Assembly: GCF_011694515.1 (NCBI RefSeq)
Contig: NZ_CP050192.1
Location: 119,440-183,439, forward strand
Length of the DNA stretch: 64,000 bases
Source of the DNA: Mycobacterium sp. DL592
GTDB taxonomy: Bacteria; Actinomycetota; Actinomycetes; Mycobacteriales; Mycobacteriaceae
Direction of reading: 5' to 3'
This document shows positions 33,736-42,787 of the stretch, in pieces. Every line of letters begins with the position of its first letter. Position 1 is the stretch's first letter. A program made the translations under genes and the position numbers. The notes under the pieces are model-generated. The model saw nothing but the letters and a program-made list of their open reading frames with translations, searched no databases and was not told where the DNA came from.

Positions 33736-34980
33736 ATGACCATCACCGATCTTCCCGAGATGCGGCGGCGCAACGCGGCACTGATCGCCGCGGACAACGG
33801 CGCCCCGGTACTCGATGTCGTCGTCCCGGTGTACAACGAGCAGGTCGTCCTGGCCGACTCGATCCACCGGCTGCACCGCTATCTGCGCGAAGACCTTCCG
33901 TTCACCTTCCGGATCACGATCGCCGACAACGCGAGCACCGACGACACCTGGAGTATCGCCACCGGGTTGGCCGCCGAACTGCCGCAGGTGCGGTGTGTGC
34001 GTCTGGAGCAGAAAGGTCGCGGCCGGGCGTTACACGCGGTGTGGTCGTCCTCGGATGCCCCGGTGCTGGCCTATATGGACGTCGATCTGTCCACCGATCT
34101 CGCGGCCGTTGCGCCGTTGGTGGCGCCGCTGGTGTCCGGACACTCCGACCTCGCGATCGGCACCCGGCTCAGTCGCGGCTCCCGGGTGGTTCGCGGTGCC
34201 AAGCGGGAGATCATCTCGCGCTGCTACAACTTCATCCTGCGCTCAACTCTGTCGGCGAAGTTCTCCGATGCCCAGTGCGGCTTCAAGGCGATCCGCGCCG
34301 ACGTCGCGGCGGAGCTTCTGCCGCATGTCGAGGACACCGGCTGGTTCTTCGACACCGAACTGCTGGTGCTCGCCGAACGCAGTGGTTTCCGCATCCACGA
34401 AGTTCCCGTCGACTGGATCGACGACCCCGACAGCCGTGTCGACATCGTCGCCACCGCCATCGCCGACCTGAGGGGAATCGCTCGCTTGGTCAAAGCATTC
34501 GGCACCGGGGAGATCCCGGTGCACGCCATCGCGGCGCAGTTCGGCAACTGCGCGGGTGAAAAGCGGTCGCTGCTGAACCAGAGTGTGCGTTTCGCCGCGA
34601 TCGGAATCTTGTCGACCGTGGCCTATCTTGCGCTGTTCGTCGCGCTGCGCCCGATCGGTGCGCAGGGTGCCAACCTCGTCGCGCTGCTGGTGACCGCGGT
34701 GGCGAACACGGCCGCCAACCGTCGCTTCACGTTCGGGGTGCGCGGACGCGCCGGCGTCGGTCGCCACCAGTTCGAGGGTCTCCTGGTGTTCGGTATCGGC
34801 CTGGCGTTGACCAGCGGCGCGCTGGCCGTGCTGCACAGTCTGAGCGAACCCCCGCGGGCGCTCGAGCTCGCGGTGCTGGTCGCGGCCAACCTGGTTGCGA
34901 CTGTGGTTCGATTTGTTCTGTTGCGCGGCTGGGTGTTTCACCCGCGTCGCACCGGTGTGGCCAAGGGAGACCTGCGATGA
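33736..34980 (+). CDS. GT2 polyprenyl-phosphate sugar synthase fused to GtrA-like flippase domain
   Basis: The 414-residue protein has a GT-A domain (about 18-250): VVVPVYNEQ, ADNASTDDTW, and the metal site YMDVDLSTDL. From about residue 280, four helices form a GtrA domain (NQSVRFAAIGILSTVAYLAL, NTAANRRFTFGVRG, LLRGWVFHPRR). In three-component glycosylation systems a GT2 makes polyprenyl-P-sugar, a GtrA protein aids flipping, and a GT-C enzyme transfers the sugar. Here the first two parts are one protein, placed between two GT-C genes; B. subtilis YkcC/YkcB is a comparable pair. The stop overlaps the ATG of the next gene. Confidence 0.88.
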   Translation: MTITDLPEMRRRNAALIAADNGAPVLDVVVPVYNEQVVLADSIHRLHRYLREDLPFTFRITIADNASTDDTWSIATGLAAELPQVRCVRLEQKGRGRALHAVWSSSDAPVLAYMDVDLSTDLAAVAPLVAPLVSGHSDLAIGTRLSRGSRVVRGAKREIISRCYNFILRSTLSAKFSDAQCGFKAIRADVAAELLPHVEDTGWFFDTELLVLAERSGFRIHEVPVDWIDDPDSRVDIVATAIADLRGIARLVKAFGTGEIPVHAIAAQFGNCAGEKRSLLNQSVRFAAIGILSTVAYLALFVALRPIGAQGANLVALLVTAVANTAANRRFTFGVRGRAGVGRHQFEGLLVFGIGLALTSGALAVLHSLSEPPRALELAVLVAANLVATVVRFVLLRGWVFHPRRTGVAKGDLR

Positions 34981-36872
34981 TCGTCCTCGACGAGATGACT
35001 GTGTCGCCGGATGCCGAGCCGACATCACCGGCCCGGCCACGGTGGGCGCGTCCCGCGTTGTGGTCGCTGCTGGGCGTGACCGCCGTGCTGTACCTGTGGG
35101 GTCTGAGCGCCGCCGGCTGGGCCAACGAGTACTACGCCGCCGCAGTTCAGGCCGGTACGCAGAGCTGGAAAGCACTGCTGTTCGGCTCGATCGACGCCGG
35201 CAATGCGATCACCGTCGACAAGCCGCCCGCCGCGCTGTCGGTGATGGCACTGTCCGGCCGGATCTTCGGGTTCGGCACGCTGTCGATGCTGGTGCCCCAG
35301 GCGCTGATGGGCGTGGGATCGGTGGCCCTGGTCTATGGCGCGGTGCGCCGGGTCAGCGGTTACGGGGCGGGGCTCCTCGCCGGTGCAGTGCTGGCGCTGA
35401 CTCCGGTGGCCGCGTTGATGTTCCGTTACAACAATCCCGACGCGCTGCTAGTGCTGCTGCTGGTGGCCGCCGGTTACTGCCTCATCCGCAGCCTGGAGGG
35501 CAACCCCGGCAGGTGGGTGGCGCTGGCTGGTGTCGCCGTCGGTTTCGCGTTCCTCACCAAGCTACTGCAGGCACTGCTGATCACACCGGCGCTGGCTCTC
35601 GTGGTGCTCGTCGCACTGCCCGGAAGTGTGTGGCACCGACTGCGGGTGCTGCTGGTCGGACTGGTCGCGATGATCGTCTCGGCCGGCTGGTATCTGGCGC
35701 TGGTGAGCTTGTGGCCCAAAGACTCTCGGCCCTACATCGGCGGGTCGACCGACAACAGCCTGCTGCAGCTGGCGCTCGGCTACAACGGTCTGGGCCGGGT
35801 GTTCGGCGGTGACGGTAACCCGGGCGGCTCGGGGGGCGGTCCGTCGGAGGGTCCCGGCCCGATGGGTGGTTCGGCGATGTTCGGCGGCTCGACCGGGATC
35901 GGCCGGATGTTCGGCGAGTCCATGGGAACCGAGATCTCCTGGCTGCTGCCCGCTGCCCTGATCGGCCTTCTGGCCGGGCTGTGGTTCACGCGCCGCGCAC
36001 CACGCACCGATCACACCCGAGCTGCGCTGCTGCTGTGGGGTGGGTGGCTGGTGGTCACCGCGCTGGTGTTCAGCTTCATGAAGGGGATCATGCATCCCTA
36101 TTACACGATCGCACTTGCCCCCGCGGTGGCCGCGGTGATCGGTATCAGCGTCCGAGAGCTCTGGTGCGGTAGGCAATTCGCCGTCCCCCGTTGGACTCTG
36201 GCCGTGATGGTCGCAGCGACCGGGATGTGGAACTTCGTCCTGCTCGACCGCACGCCGGACTGGCTGCCCTGGCTGCGATGGGTGGTCCTGGCGGGCGCCA
36301 TCGCGGTGGCCGCGGTGCTGGCCGCCGGTGCGAACCGACTCGGCCGCTGGGCTGTCGTCCTCGCCGCGGCGGGGCTGCTCGCCGGCCTCGCGGGCACCTC
36401 CGCCTACACCGTGGAGACCGTGCTGAACAATCACGGCGGTGGCATCCCCGTCTCGGGTCCCAGCCGCGCAGGCACCTCCTTCGGCCCGGGTGGACCAGGT
36501 GGGCCCGGTGGCCAAGGGGGTGGCGTTGCGCCCTCGGCCAACTCCGAACTGAAGTCCCTGGTGGAGAAGTCCGAAAAGCGTTGGGCTGCAGCGACAGTGG
36601 GTTCGCACACCGCAGGCAGCCTCGAGCTGGCCACCGGTGCCTCGGTGATGTCGATCGGAGGCTTCAGCGGCGGGGACAACTCACCCACACTCGAGCAGTT
36701 CCAGTCCTACGTCAGTGCCGGGCAAGTCCAGTACTTCATCGTCGACGGGTCCGGCGGGCACGGCGGACCGGGGCAACATTCGGGCACTGGTGCGGCGATC
36801 ACGCAGTGGGTGCAAGAGCATTACACCGCCCAAGACATCGGCGGCACCGAGGTCTACGACCTGACTGCCTGA
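34977..36872 (+). CDS. GT-C membrane glycosyltransferase (ArnT/PMT-like, YkcB type), copy 2
   Basis: The 631-residue paralog of the 31871 protein has the same blocks: ITVDKPPAALSVMAL in the first outer loop, LMFRYNNPDALLVLLL, and PYIGGSTDNS-LLQLALGYNG. It differs by two low-complexity insertions facing the outside: a Gly/Ser/Pro loop in the middle (GGSGGGPSEGPGPMGG) and GPGGPGGPGGQGGG before the soluble C-terminal domain. Translation is coupled to the GT2-GtrA gene (ATGA at 34977). Two transferases fed by one lipid-linked sugar suggests two acceptors. Confidence 0.87.
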   Translation: MIVLDEMTVSPDAEPTSPARPRWARPALWSLLGVTAVLYLWGLSAAGWANEYYAAAVQAGTQSWKALLFGSIDAGNAITVDKPPAALSVMALSGRIFGFGTLSMLVPQALMGVGSVALVYGAVRRVSGYGAGLLAGAVLALTPVAALMFRYNNPDALLVLLLVAAGYCLIRSLEGNPGRWVALAGVAVGFAFLTKLLQALLITPALALVVLVALPGSVWHRLRVLLVGLVAMIVSAGWYLALVSLWPKDSRPYIGGSTDNSLLQLALGYNGLGRVFGGDGNPGGSGGGPSEGPGPMGGSAMFGGSTGIGRMFGESMGTEISWLLPAALIGLLAGLWFTRRAPRTDHTRAALLLWGGWLVVTALVFSFMKGIMHPYYTIALAPAVAAVIGISVRELWCGRQFAVPRWTLAVMVAATGMWNFVLLDRTPDWLPWLRWVVLAGAIAVAAVLAAGANRLGRWAVVLAAAGLLAGLAGTSAYTVETVLNNHGGGIPVSGPSRAGTSFGPGGPGGPGGQGGGVAPSANSELKSLVEKSEKRWAAATVGSHTAGSLELATGASVMSIGGFSGGDNSPTLEQFQSYVSAGQVQYFIVDGSGGHGGPGQHSGTGAAITQWVQEHYTAQDIGGTEVYDLTA

Positions 36873-36873
36873 C

Positions 36874-38520
36874 TTACGGTCGCAGCGCAGCCACCGCGGC
36901 GCGGTTGGTGTCGAACACCTGATGCCCGTCCAGCAGATGCATGCGGTCGAGATTGGCGGCCAGTTCGGGACGCACCCGCGAGTAGGCGAAGGTGATCGAT
37001 CGGCCCTGCAGCCACTGCAGTTCCTTGGCCAACGCCTCCGCGCCGGTGACGTCGACGTCGGTCACCCCCTCCATGTCGAGGATGAACGCCTTCACCGGAT
37101 GGGGTGCGGCCTTGACCGCGCGGCGGATCGCCGCACTCAGAGTCTGGGCGTTACCGAAGAAGATCGGCGCGGCGAAGCGCATCGCGACCAAGCCCGGCAC
37201 GGTTTCGCCGATGTCGTCGTGGCCGACGGTGAGCGACACGTGCGGATCATCGGAGCCCTGCAGCACGTCGACGGCGGGGCGAGCAGCCTTGCGCAGCAAG
37301 TTGATCAACGACAGGAGGAAGGCCAGGACGATACCTGCCAGCGGCCCGATGAGCAGCACACCAAGGAAACATGTTGCGCCGATGAGGAATTCGAACTGCG
37401 ACAGCTCCCACAGGTGGCGGAACTCGCGGATTCCGATCAGCTTGGCCACCGACACCCCGACAATAGCGCCGATTGCGGGCGACGGAATGTCGGCGAGGAG
37501 CCCGGCGCCGAACAGCAACATTGCCAACGCTCCGCCGGCCATCACCAGCAGCGGAAGTTGCGTGCGGGATCCGGCCTGATCCATGGCCGCAGCCCGCGAC
37601 GTCGACGATCCGACGGTGAAACCTGAGGACAATCCGGAGGCGACGTTGGCCGCACCGAAGGCCAGTAGGTCGCGGTCCGGCGACGTGCGATAGCCGTACT
37701 TGTCGGCATAGGAACGGGCCAGCAGCAGCCCCTCACCGACCGTCACGGTGGTGATCGCGATCGCGGGCAGAATCACCGAGATCCATTGCGAGAACGACAG
37801 ATGCGGAACTGCGAGCACCGGTGGGCCGGACGGCACCGAGCCCAGTACCGACACGCCCTTGGCGGGCAGATGCAGCAGCGTCGAGGCGACAGTGGCAAGC
37901 ACCAGCACGATCAGCGCCCACGGCACCGCAGGCCAGCGCCGCCGGGCCGGCACCAGCACCGCGACGGCAGCGGTCCCCAGCGCCAGCGACCACCAGTGCA
38001 CGGTGCCGAGCTTGGTGACCAGTTGCACCAGGCGTTCGAAGAACTCCGCCCCGCTCGGCACCTTGATCCCCATGATCTTGGCGATCTGGCTGAGCAGGAT
38101 GTCGGTGGCCAACCCGCCGACGAATCCGATGAGGATCGGTTTGGACAAGAAGTCCGCCAGGAACCCCAGCCGGAACACCGCGCAGGTGAGGAACAACAGC
38201 CCGCCGACGATCGCCTGCGCGGCCGCCATCGCCGCGTACTGCCCGCTGCCTGCGGGCGCCAGCCCCGTCAGCGCCGAGCCCACCAGTGCGGCCGCCGCGG
38301 CGTCGGGAGCGGCGACCAGATGGCGTGAGGATGCCAGCAGGGCGAAGGCCACCGACGGCAGCACCAGCGCGTAGAGCCCGGCGGTCGGCGGCAGCCCGGC
38401 GATCTGGGCGTATCCGATGTTGAGCGGTAACGCGATCGCCAGCAGCGTGACACCGGCCAGAACCTCGGTTCCGACGTTGCCTCTGGTGAGGCCGGGCAGC
38501 ACGTTCATCGGCGCAATCAT
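36874..38520 (-). CDS. SulP-family anion transporter with STAS domain
   Basis: The 548-residue transporter has about 12-14 helices, beginning GLTRGNVGTEVLAGVTLLAIALPLNIGYAQIAGLPPTAGLY, the SulP N-terminal signature (split here across helices 1-2). The C-terminal STAS domain (about 430-545) has ILDMEGVTDVDVTGAEAL, including the conserved strand-turn-helix. SulP proteins carry sulfate, bicarbonate or dicarboxylates; the substrate is not evident here. It converges on the GT-C gene with one base between, and its start is 38 bases from the end of the APC gene on the same strand. Confidence 0.9.
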   Translation of the reverse strand: MIAPMNVLPGLTRGNVGTEVLAGVTLLAIALPLNIGYAQIAGLPPTAGLYALVLPSVAFALLASSRHLVAAPDAAAAALVGSALTGLAPAGSGQYAAMAAAQAIVGGLLFLTCAVFRLGFLADFLSKPILIGFVGGLATDILLSQIAKIMGIKVPSGAEFFERLVQLVTKLGTVHWWSLALGTAAVAVLVPARRRWPAVPWALIVLVLATVASTLLHLPAKGVSVLGSVPSGPPVLAVPHLSFSQWISVILPAIAITTVTVGEGLLLARSYADKYGYRTSPDRDLLAFGAANVASGLSSGFTVGSSTSRAAAMDQAGSRTQLPLLVMAGGALAMLLFGAGLLADIPSPAIGAIVGVSVAKLIGIREFRHLWELSQFEFLIGATCFLGVLLIGPLAGIVLAFLLSLINLLRKAARPAVDVLQGSDDPHVSLTVGHDDIGETVPGLVAMRFAAPIFFGNAQTLSAAIRRAVKAAPHPVKAFILDMEGVTDVDVTGAEALAKELQWLQGRSITFAYSRVRPELAANLDRMHLLDGHQVFDTNRAAVAALRP

Positions 38521-38558
38521 GAGCTACCCGGGCAGCCGACGCGCGGCAATTGGCCGAC

Positions 38559-39857
38559 CTATGTGGCGCTCGGTTCCACCCGAAGCCGGCGGCCGGTGCG
38601 CCGTCGGTAGACGTATTCGAAGGCGAAGCTGACCGCCAGCACGCCCAGCAACGTGATCCAGGTGCTGGCCGGTCCGGTGCGGACCGTATAAGCGAGCAGA
38701 AGGACGAACAACGCCAGATTGAGCAGCACGGCGGTGACGAGCAATGCCGGTTTGGCGCCGGTCTGTCGCCACACTCGCAGATGTCCCAGGCTGACCGTGC
38801 CATACACGATCAGGAACGCCAGGCTGGCCATCTGGCCGACGGCGGCCAGCGGGAAGAACAACACGAACAGAGCGGTCAACCCCGCGGCGGTGAACAAACC
38901 GGCGGTGCCGCCGTGCCACACCCCGCGAGCGAAACTGCTCGGCATCTCACCGGTCTTCGCCACCGTGAAGGCGAGGTTGGCATCACCGAACATGGTGGCG
39001 TTCACACCGGACGCCGTGGCCAACAGCGCGGCAAGCCCGATGACGATGAAACCGGCTCGGCCGAGCACCCCGCGCGCCGCCTCGGACAGGACGTGTCCCT
39101 GGCTGGCATCCATCGCGGGCAGCGTCATCGTCATCACCACCAGCGAGCCCACCACCACGTAGACCGCGACCACGATGGCCAGCGCAGTGAACATCGCACG
39201 CGGCAGTTCGCGAGCCGGGTCGCGCATGTCTCCGGCGGAGTTGGTGACCACTCCGAAGCCCTCGTAGGTGACGTAGAGCAGGCCTGCGGCGAACAGCACC
39301 CCGATGAACGAGTGGTCGGTGTTGTGGCTGAAACGGGCCGGATCCGCTTTCGCCGCGGCGAAGGCGACGAACACGACGAGGATGACGAGCTCCACGCCGA
39401 CGACCACGATTTCGGAACGTGCGACGAGCTTGTTGCCCACCAGGTTCACCGCGACGACGGCGGCGATGAGCCCGATCCCGACCGCCTTGCCCGCCCAGTC
39501 CGGCGTATGCCAGGGCAACAGCGCCAGCAGGTAGCCGGCGAATCCCGATGCGTAGAGGGCCATCGCGATGATCCAGCCGAGGAACTGGAAGACGTTGAGC
39601 CCACCCGCGACGATGCCGTCGCCGAAACAGCGGATCAGGAACTGTGCGGCGCCGCCGCGGCTGGGATAGACCGCGCCGAGCTTGGCGTAGGAGTACACGC
39701 TGAAGACCGACACCACTCCACCGATGAGGAAGGCGACCGGCAGCCAGACTCCCGCTGTGGTGGAGGCCAGGCCGAGCAGTGTGTACAGGCCGGCGCCCAT
39801 CATGCCGCCGACACCGATCGCCGTTGCCCCGGCGACAGTGATCGATGCTTTGGCCAT
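38559..39857 (-). CDS. APC-superfamily amino acid permease
   Basis: The 432-residue protein has about 12 helices. TM1 carries GVGGMMGAGLYTLLG, close to the G-x-G-I/M-G-x-G substrate motif. YVTYEGFGVVTNSAGDMRDPARELPRA matches APC helix 6 and the following loop. It resembles short bacterial APC carriers near SulP genes. It is divergent from the alkyl sulfatase gene with a 67-base gap. A 487-codon open frame on the other strand is only its mirror. Confidence 0.87.
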   Translation of the reverse strand: MAKASITVAGATAIGVGGMMGAGLYTLLGLASTTAGVWLPVAFLIGGVVSVFSVYSYAKLGAVYPSRGGAAQFLIRCFGDGIVAGGLNVFQFLGWIIAMALYASGFAGYLLALLPWHTPDWAGKAVGIGLIAAVVAVNLVGNKLVARSEIVVVGVELVILVVFVAFAAAKADPARFSHNTDHSFIGVLFAAGLLYVTYEGFGVVTNSAGDMRDPARELPRAMFTALAIVVAVYVVVGSLVVMTMTLPAMDASQGHVLSEAARGVLGRAGFIVIGLAALLATASGVNATMFGDANLAFTVAKTGEMPSSFARGVWHGGTAGLFTAAGLTALFVLFFPLAAVGQMASLAFLIVYGTVSLGHLRVWRQTGAKPALLVTAVLLNLALFVLLLAYTVRTGPASTWITLLGVLAVSFAFEYVYRRRTGRRLRVEPSAT

Positions 39858-39924
39858 CGTGCATGTCTACCCGCCGCCGATCTGGTCGACTATCGGGACC
39901 CTGTCTTCTGGAAGGATTCGAGCC

Positions 39925-41802
39925 ATGGAGCACAAACCGCCCGCAGCCGCCATCGAAGCCGCCCACGCCGAGCATCTGCAGTCCCTTCCGTTCGAGGACA
40001 CCGCCGACTTTGACGACGCCGACCGCGGCTTCCTCGCCGCACTGCAGCCGTGCGTGGTCACCGCCGCCGACGGCCGGGTGGTGTGGGACAACGACGTCTA
40101 CGACTTCCTCGGCGGTGACGCGCCGACATCGGTGCATCCCAGCCTGTGGCGGCAGTCCATCCTGGCGGCCAAGCAGGGCCTCTACGAGGTGGTCGAAGGT
40201 ATCTACCAGGTCCGTGGTCTGGACCTGTCGAACATCAGCTTCATCGAGGGTGACACCGGCGTCATCGTCATCGACCCGTTGATCTCGACCGAGACCGCGG
40301 CCGCGGCGCTGGCGCTCTACCGCGCCCACCGCGGCGATCGCCCCGTGGTGGCGGTCATCTATACCCACAGCCATGTCGACCACTTCGGCGGCGTGCTCGG
40401 TGTGACGACCCAGGCCGACGTCGACGCCGGCAAGGTCGCGGTGATCGCCCCGGAGGGCTTCGTCGAGCACGCCGTGCAGGAGAACGTCTACGCCGGCACC
40501 GCGATGGCGCGGCGCGCCTCGTACATGTACGGCACCCTGCTCGAGCGCGGCCCGCAAGGCCAGGTCGGTTGCGGGCTCGGGCAGCAGACGTCCACCGGTG
40601 AGGTGGCCATCATCGTGCCCACCATCGACATCAGTGTCACCGGTGAGACACACACCATCGACGGCGTCGAGATCGAGTTCCAGATGGCACCCGGCACCGA
40701 GGCCCCTGCCGAGATGCATTTCTACTTTCCGCAGTTCCGTGCGCTGTGCATGGCCGAGAACGCCACCCACAACCTGCACAACCTGCTGACGCTGCGCGGC
40801 GCACTGGTTCGCGATCCGCACGCCTGGTCGGGGTATCTCACCGAAGCCATCGACAGCTTCGCCGACCGCACCGACGTCGTCTTCGCCTCCCACCACTGGC
40901 CCACGTGGGGCCACGACAACATCGTGGAATTCCTGTCGCTGCAACGCGATCTGTACGCATACCTACATGACCAGACGTTGCGACAGCTCAACCAGGGTTA
41001 CACCGGCATCGAGATCGCCGAGACCTTCCAGATGCCGCCCGCGCTGCACAAGGCATGGCATGCACACGGCTACTACGGTTCGGTCAGCCACAACGTCAAG
41101 GCCGTCTACCAGCGCTACATGGGCTGGTTCGACGGCAACCCCGGCCGGCTCTGGGCGCATCCGCCGGAGGCCATCGGGCCGCGTTACGTCGAAGCGATGG
41201 GCGGCGTCGACCGAGTCGTCGAGATCGCCCGCTCGGCCTTCGACTCAGGCGATTTCCGCTGGGCAGCAACACTTCTCGACCACGCCATCTTCACCGACCA
41301 GAACCACGCCGGGGCACGTGACCTGTACGCCGACACCCTCGAGCAGCTGGGCTACGGCGCCGAGTGCGCAACGTGGCGCAACTTCTTCCTGTCCGGGGCG
41401 ACCGAGTTGCGGGACGGCAACTTCGGCACTCCGGTCGGCGCCAACTCGAAGGCGATGATGGCGCAACTGACGCCGCAGCAGATCTTCGACACTCTGGCGA
41501 TCAATGTGAACGGGCCCCGAGCCTGGGATCTCGACGTCGCCATCGACATCACGTTCACCGACCTCGCCACCAACTACCGCCTGGCACTGCGCAACGGTGT
41601 GCTGGTCTACCGCAAGAGCGACGCCGACCCCTCGACCGCCGACACCACCGTCACGCTGGCCACCAAGATGCGGTTACTGGCCGCCGCCGCAGGCGATTTC
41701 ACCTCGCCGGGGCTGGAGATAAGCGGCGATCCGCAGACGCTGCAGGCGCTGCTCGGTGCGCTCGACCGGCCCGACCCAGGTTTCAACATCATCACGCCGT
41801 AG
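39925..41802 (+). CDS. Alkyl sulfatase, metallo-beta-lactamase fold (SdsA1/BDS1 type)
   Basis: The 625-residue class III sulfatase has a metallo-beta-lactamase domain with THSHVDHFGG (147-156) as zinc-binding core and a further AENATHNLHN ligand region. An alpha-helical dimerisation domain (about 420-500) follows, then a C-terminal SCP2-like domain (about 510-625) that binds alkyl chains. It hydrolyses primary alkyl sulfates such as SDS to alcohols and sulfate and matches Rv3762c. The ATG at 39925 follows GGAAGGA. The downstream alcohol dehydrogenase-type gene converges on it; released alcohols could feed acyl-CoA metabolism encoded nearby. Confidence 0.92.
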   Translation: MEHKPPAAAIEAAHAEHLQSLPFEDTADFDDADRGFLAALQPCVVTAADGRVVWDNDVYDFLGGDAPTSVHPSLWRQSILAAKQGLYEVVEGIYQVRGLDLSNISFIEGDTGVIVIDPLISTETAAAALALYRAHRGDRPVVAVIYTHSHVDHFGGVLGVTTQADVDAGKVAVIAPEGFVEHAVQENVYAGTAMARRASYMYGTLLERGPQGQVGCGLGQQTSTGEVAIIVPTIDISVTGETHTIDGVEIEFQMAPGTEAPAEMHFYFPQFRALCMAENATHNLHNLLTLRGALVRDPHAWSGYLTEAIDSFADRTDVVFASHHWPTWGHDNIVEFLSLQRDLYAYLHDQTLRQLNQGYTGIEIAETFQMPPALHKAWHAHGYYGSVSHNVKAVYQRYMGWFDGNPGRLWAHPPEAIGPRYVEAMGGVDRVVEIARSAFDSGDFRWAATLLDHAIFTDQNHAGARDLYADTLEQLGYGAECATWRNFFLSGATELRDGNFGTPVGANSKAMMAQLTPQQIFDTLAINVNGPRAWDLDVAIDITFTDLATNYRLALRNGVLVYRKSDADPSTADTTVTLATKMRLLAAAAGDFTSPGLEISGDPQTLQALLGALDRPDPGFNIITP

Positions 41803-41812
41803 GTGCCACACC

Positions 41813-42787
41813 TCAGGAGACGTCGATGACGACCTTGCCCACCGCCTTGCGGTCTGCGACGTAGCGCAGCGCGGCCGCGGCCTGGTCCAGCGGGAAGCGG
41901 GCCCCGATGTAGGGCCGCAGCTTGCCTTCGGCGAACAACGCGGCGAGTTCGGCGTCGTCGCGCCCGATCTGGTCGGGATAGTCGTCGGCGAACGTGCGAA
42001 TCTCCATGCCCAGCAAGGTGATTCCCTTGAGCATCACCAGGTTCAGCGGGATCGCGGGGATCTCGCCAGCGGCATAGCCGAGCGTGACGAACCGGCCACC
42101 GCGGCCCAGGCCGCGCAGTGCTGGCTCGGAGTACCTACCGCCCACCGGATCGAGCACCACCTGGGCACCAGCCGGACCGGTGATCTCCTTGAGCCGCGCC
42201 TTGAGGTCCTCGCGGTCGTAGTCGATGCATGCCGCCGCCCCGCGCTGCCTGCACACGTCGAGCTTCTCCGGACCTGAGGCGGCAGCGATCACCTTGGCGC
42301 CCATCAGCACTGCGATATCGAGGGCCGCCAAGCCGACGCCGCCCGCTGCACCCAGGACGACCACCCAGTCGCCGGGTTTCACCGGAGCCACTGTGCGCAG
42401 GGTGTAGTAGGCGGTGCGGTTGGTGACGCCGAACGCCGCCGCGTCGGCGTAGTCCACCCCGTCGGGGATCGGAGCCAGCCCGCGGGCGTCGAGCACCGCC
42501 AGCTCGGCGAAGGCGCCGACGAACGTCGTCGCCGACACCCGGTCACCGGGCTTGTAGTCCACACCGTCACCGACGGCCAACACGTCACCGGCCATCTCGC
42601 TGCCCGGGCTGAACGGCGGCGGAACCTTGATCTGATACTTACCGGCGATCAGCAGCACGTCGGGATAGTTCACCGCCGCGGCGCGCACCTTCACCACCAC
42701 CTGGCCGGGTCCCGGTGTCAGATCGGGCAATTCGTCGAGGACCAGATCCTCCGGCGTGCCGTACTCCCGGCAGACGACGGCGCGCAT
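41813..42787 (-). CDS. Zinc-free MDR oxidoreductase (NADPH:quinone oxidoreductase-like)
   Basis: The 324-residue medium-chain reductase has a GroES-like N domain (VKVRAAAVNYPDVLLIAGKYQ) and a nucleotide domain with VVVLGAAGGVGLAALDIA (AAxGGVG type, NADPH). The structural and catalytic zinc cysteines are absent. Homologs reduce quinones or enoyl thioesters. It is the last gene of the APH/SDR/ACAD/TetR operon (46559 to 41813); its ATG overlaps the TetR stop by one base. In this setting it may act on an unsaturated CoA intermediate. Confidence 0.88.
   Translation of the reverse strand: MRAVVCREYGTPEDLVLDELPDLTPGPGQVVVKVRAAAVNYPDVLLIAGKYQIKVPPPFSPGSEMAGDVLAVGDGVDYKPGDRVSATTFVGAFAELAVLDARGLAPIPDGVDYADAAAFGVTNRTAYYTLRTVAPVKPGDWVVVLGAAGGVGLAALDIAVLMGAKVIAAASGPEKLDVCRQRGAAACIDYDREDLKARLKEITGPAGAQVVLDPVGGRYSEPALRGLGRGGRFVTLGYAAGEIPAIPLNLVMLKGITLLGMEIRTFADDYPDQIGRDDAELAALFAEGKLRPYIGARFPLDQAAAALRYVADRKAVGKVVIDVS

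Noticed and set aside
38550..40013. 487-codon open frame on + strand over the APC permease
   Set aside because: Exactly opposite a clear 12-helix permease; its translation is hydrophilic with many His, Glu and Gln, the usual antisense of membrane genes.
38983..40944. 653-codon open frame on - strand
   Set aside because: Overlaps both the permease (same strand, other frame) and the alkyl sulfatase (opposite strand), both with solid motifs.
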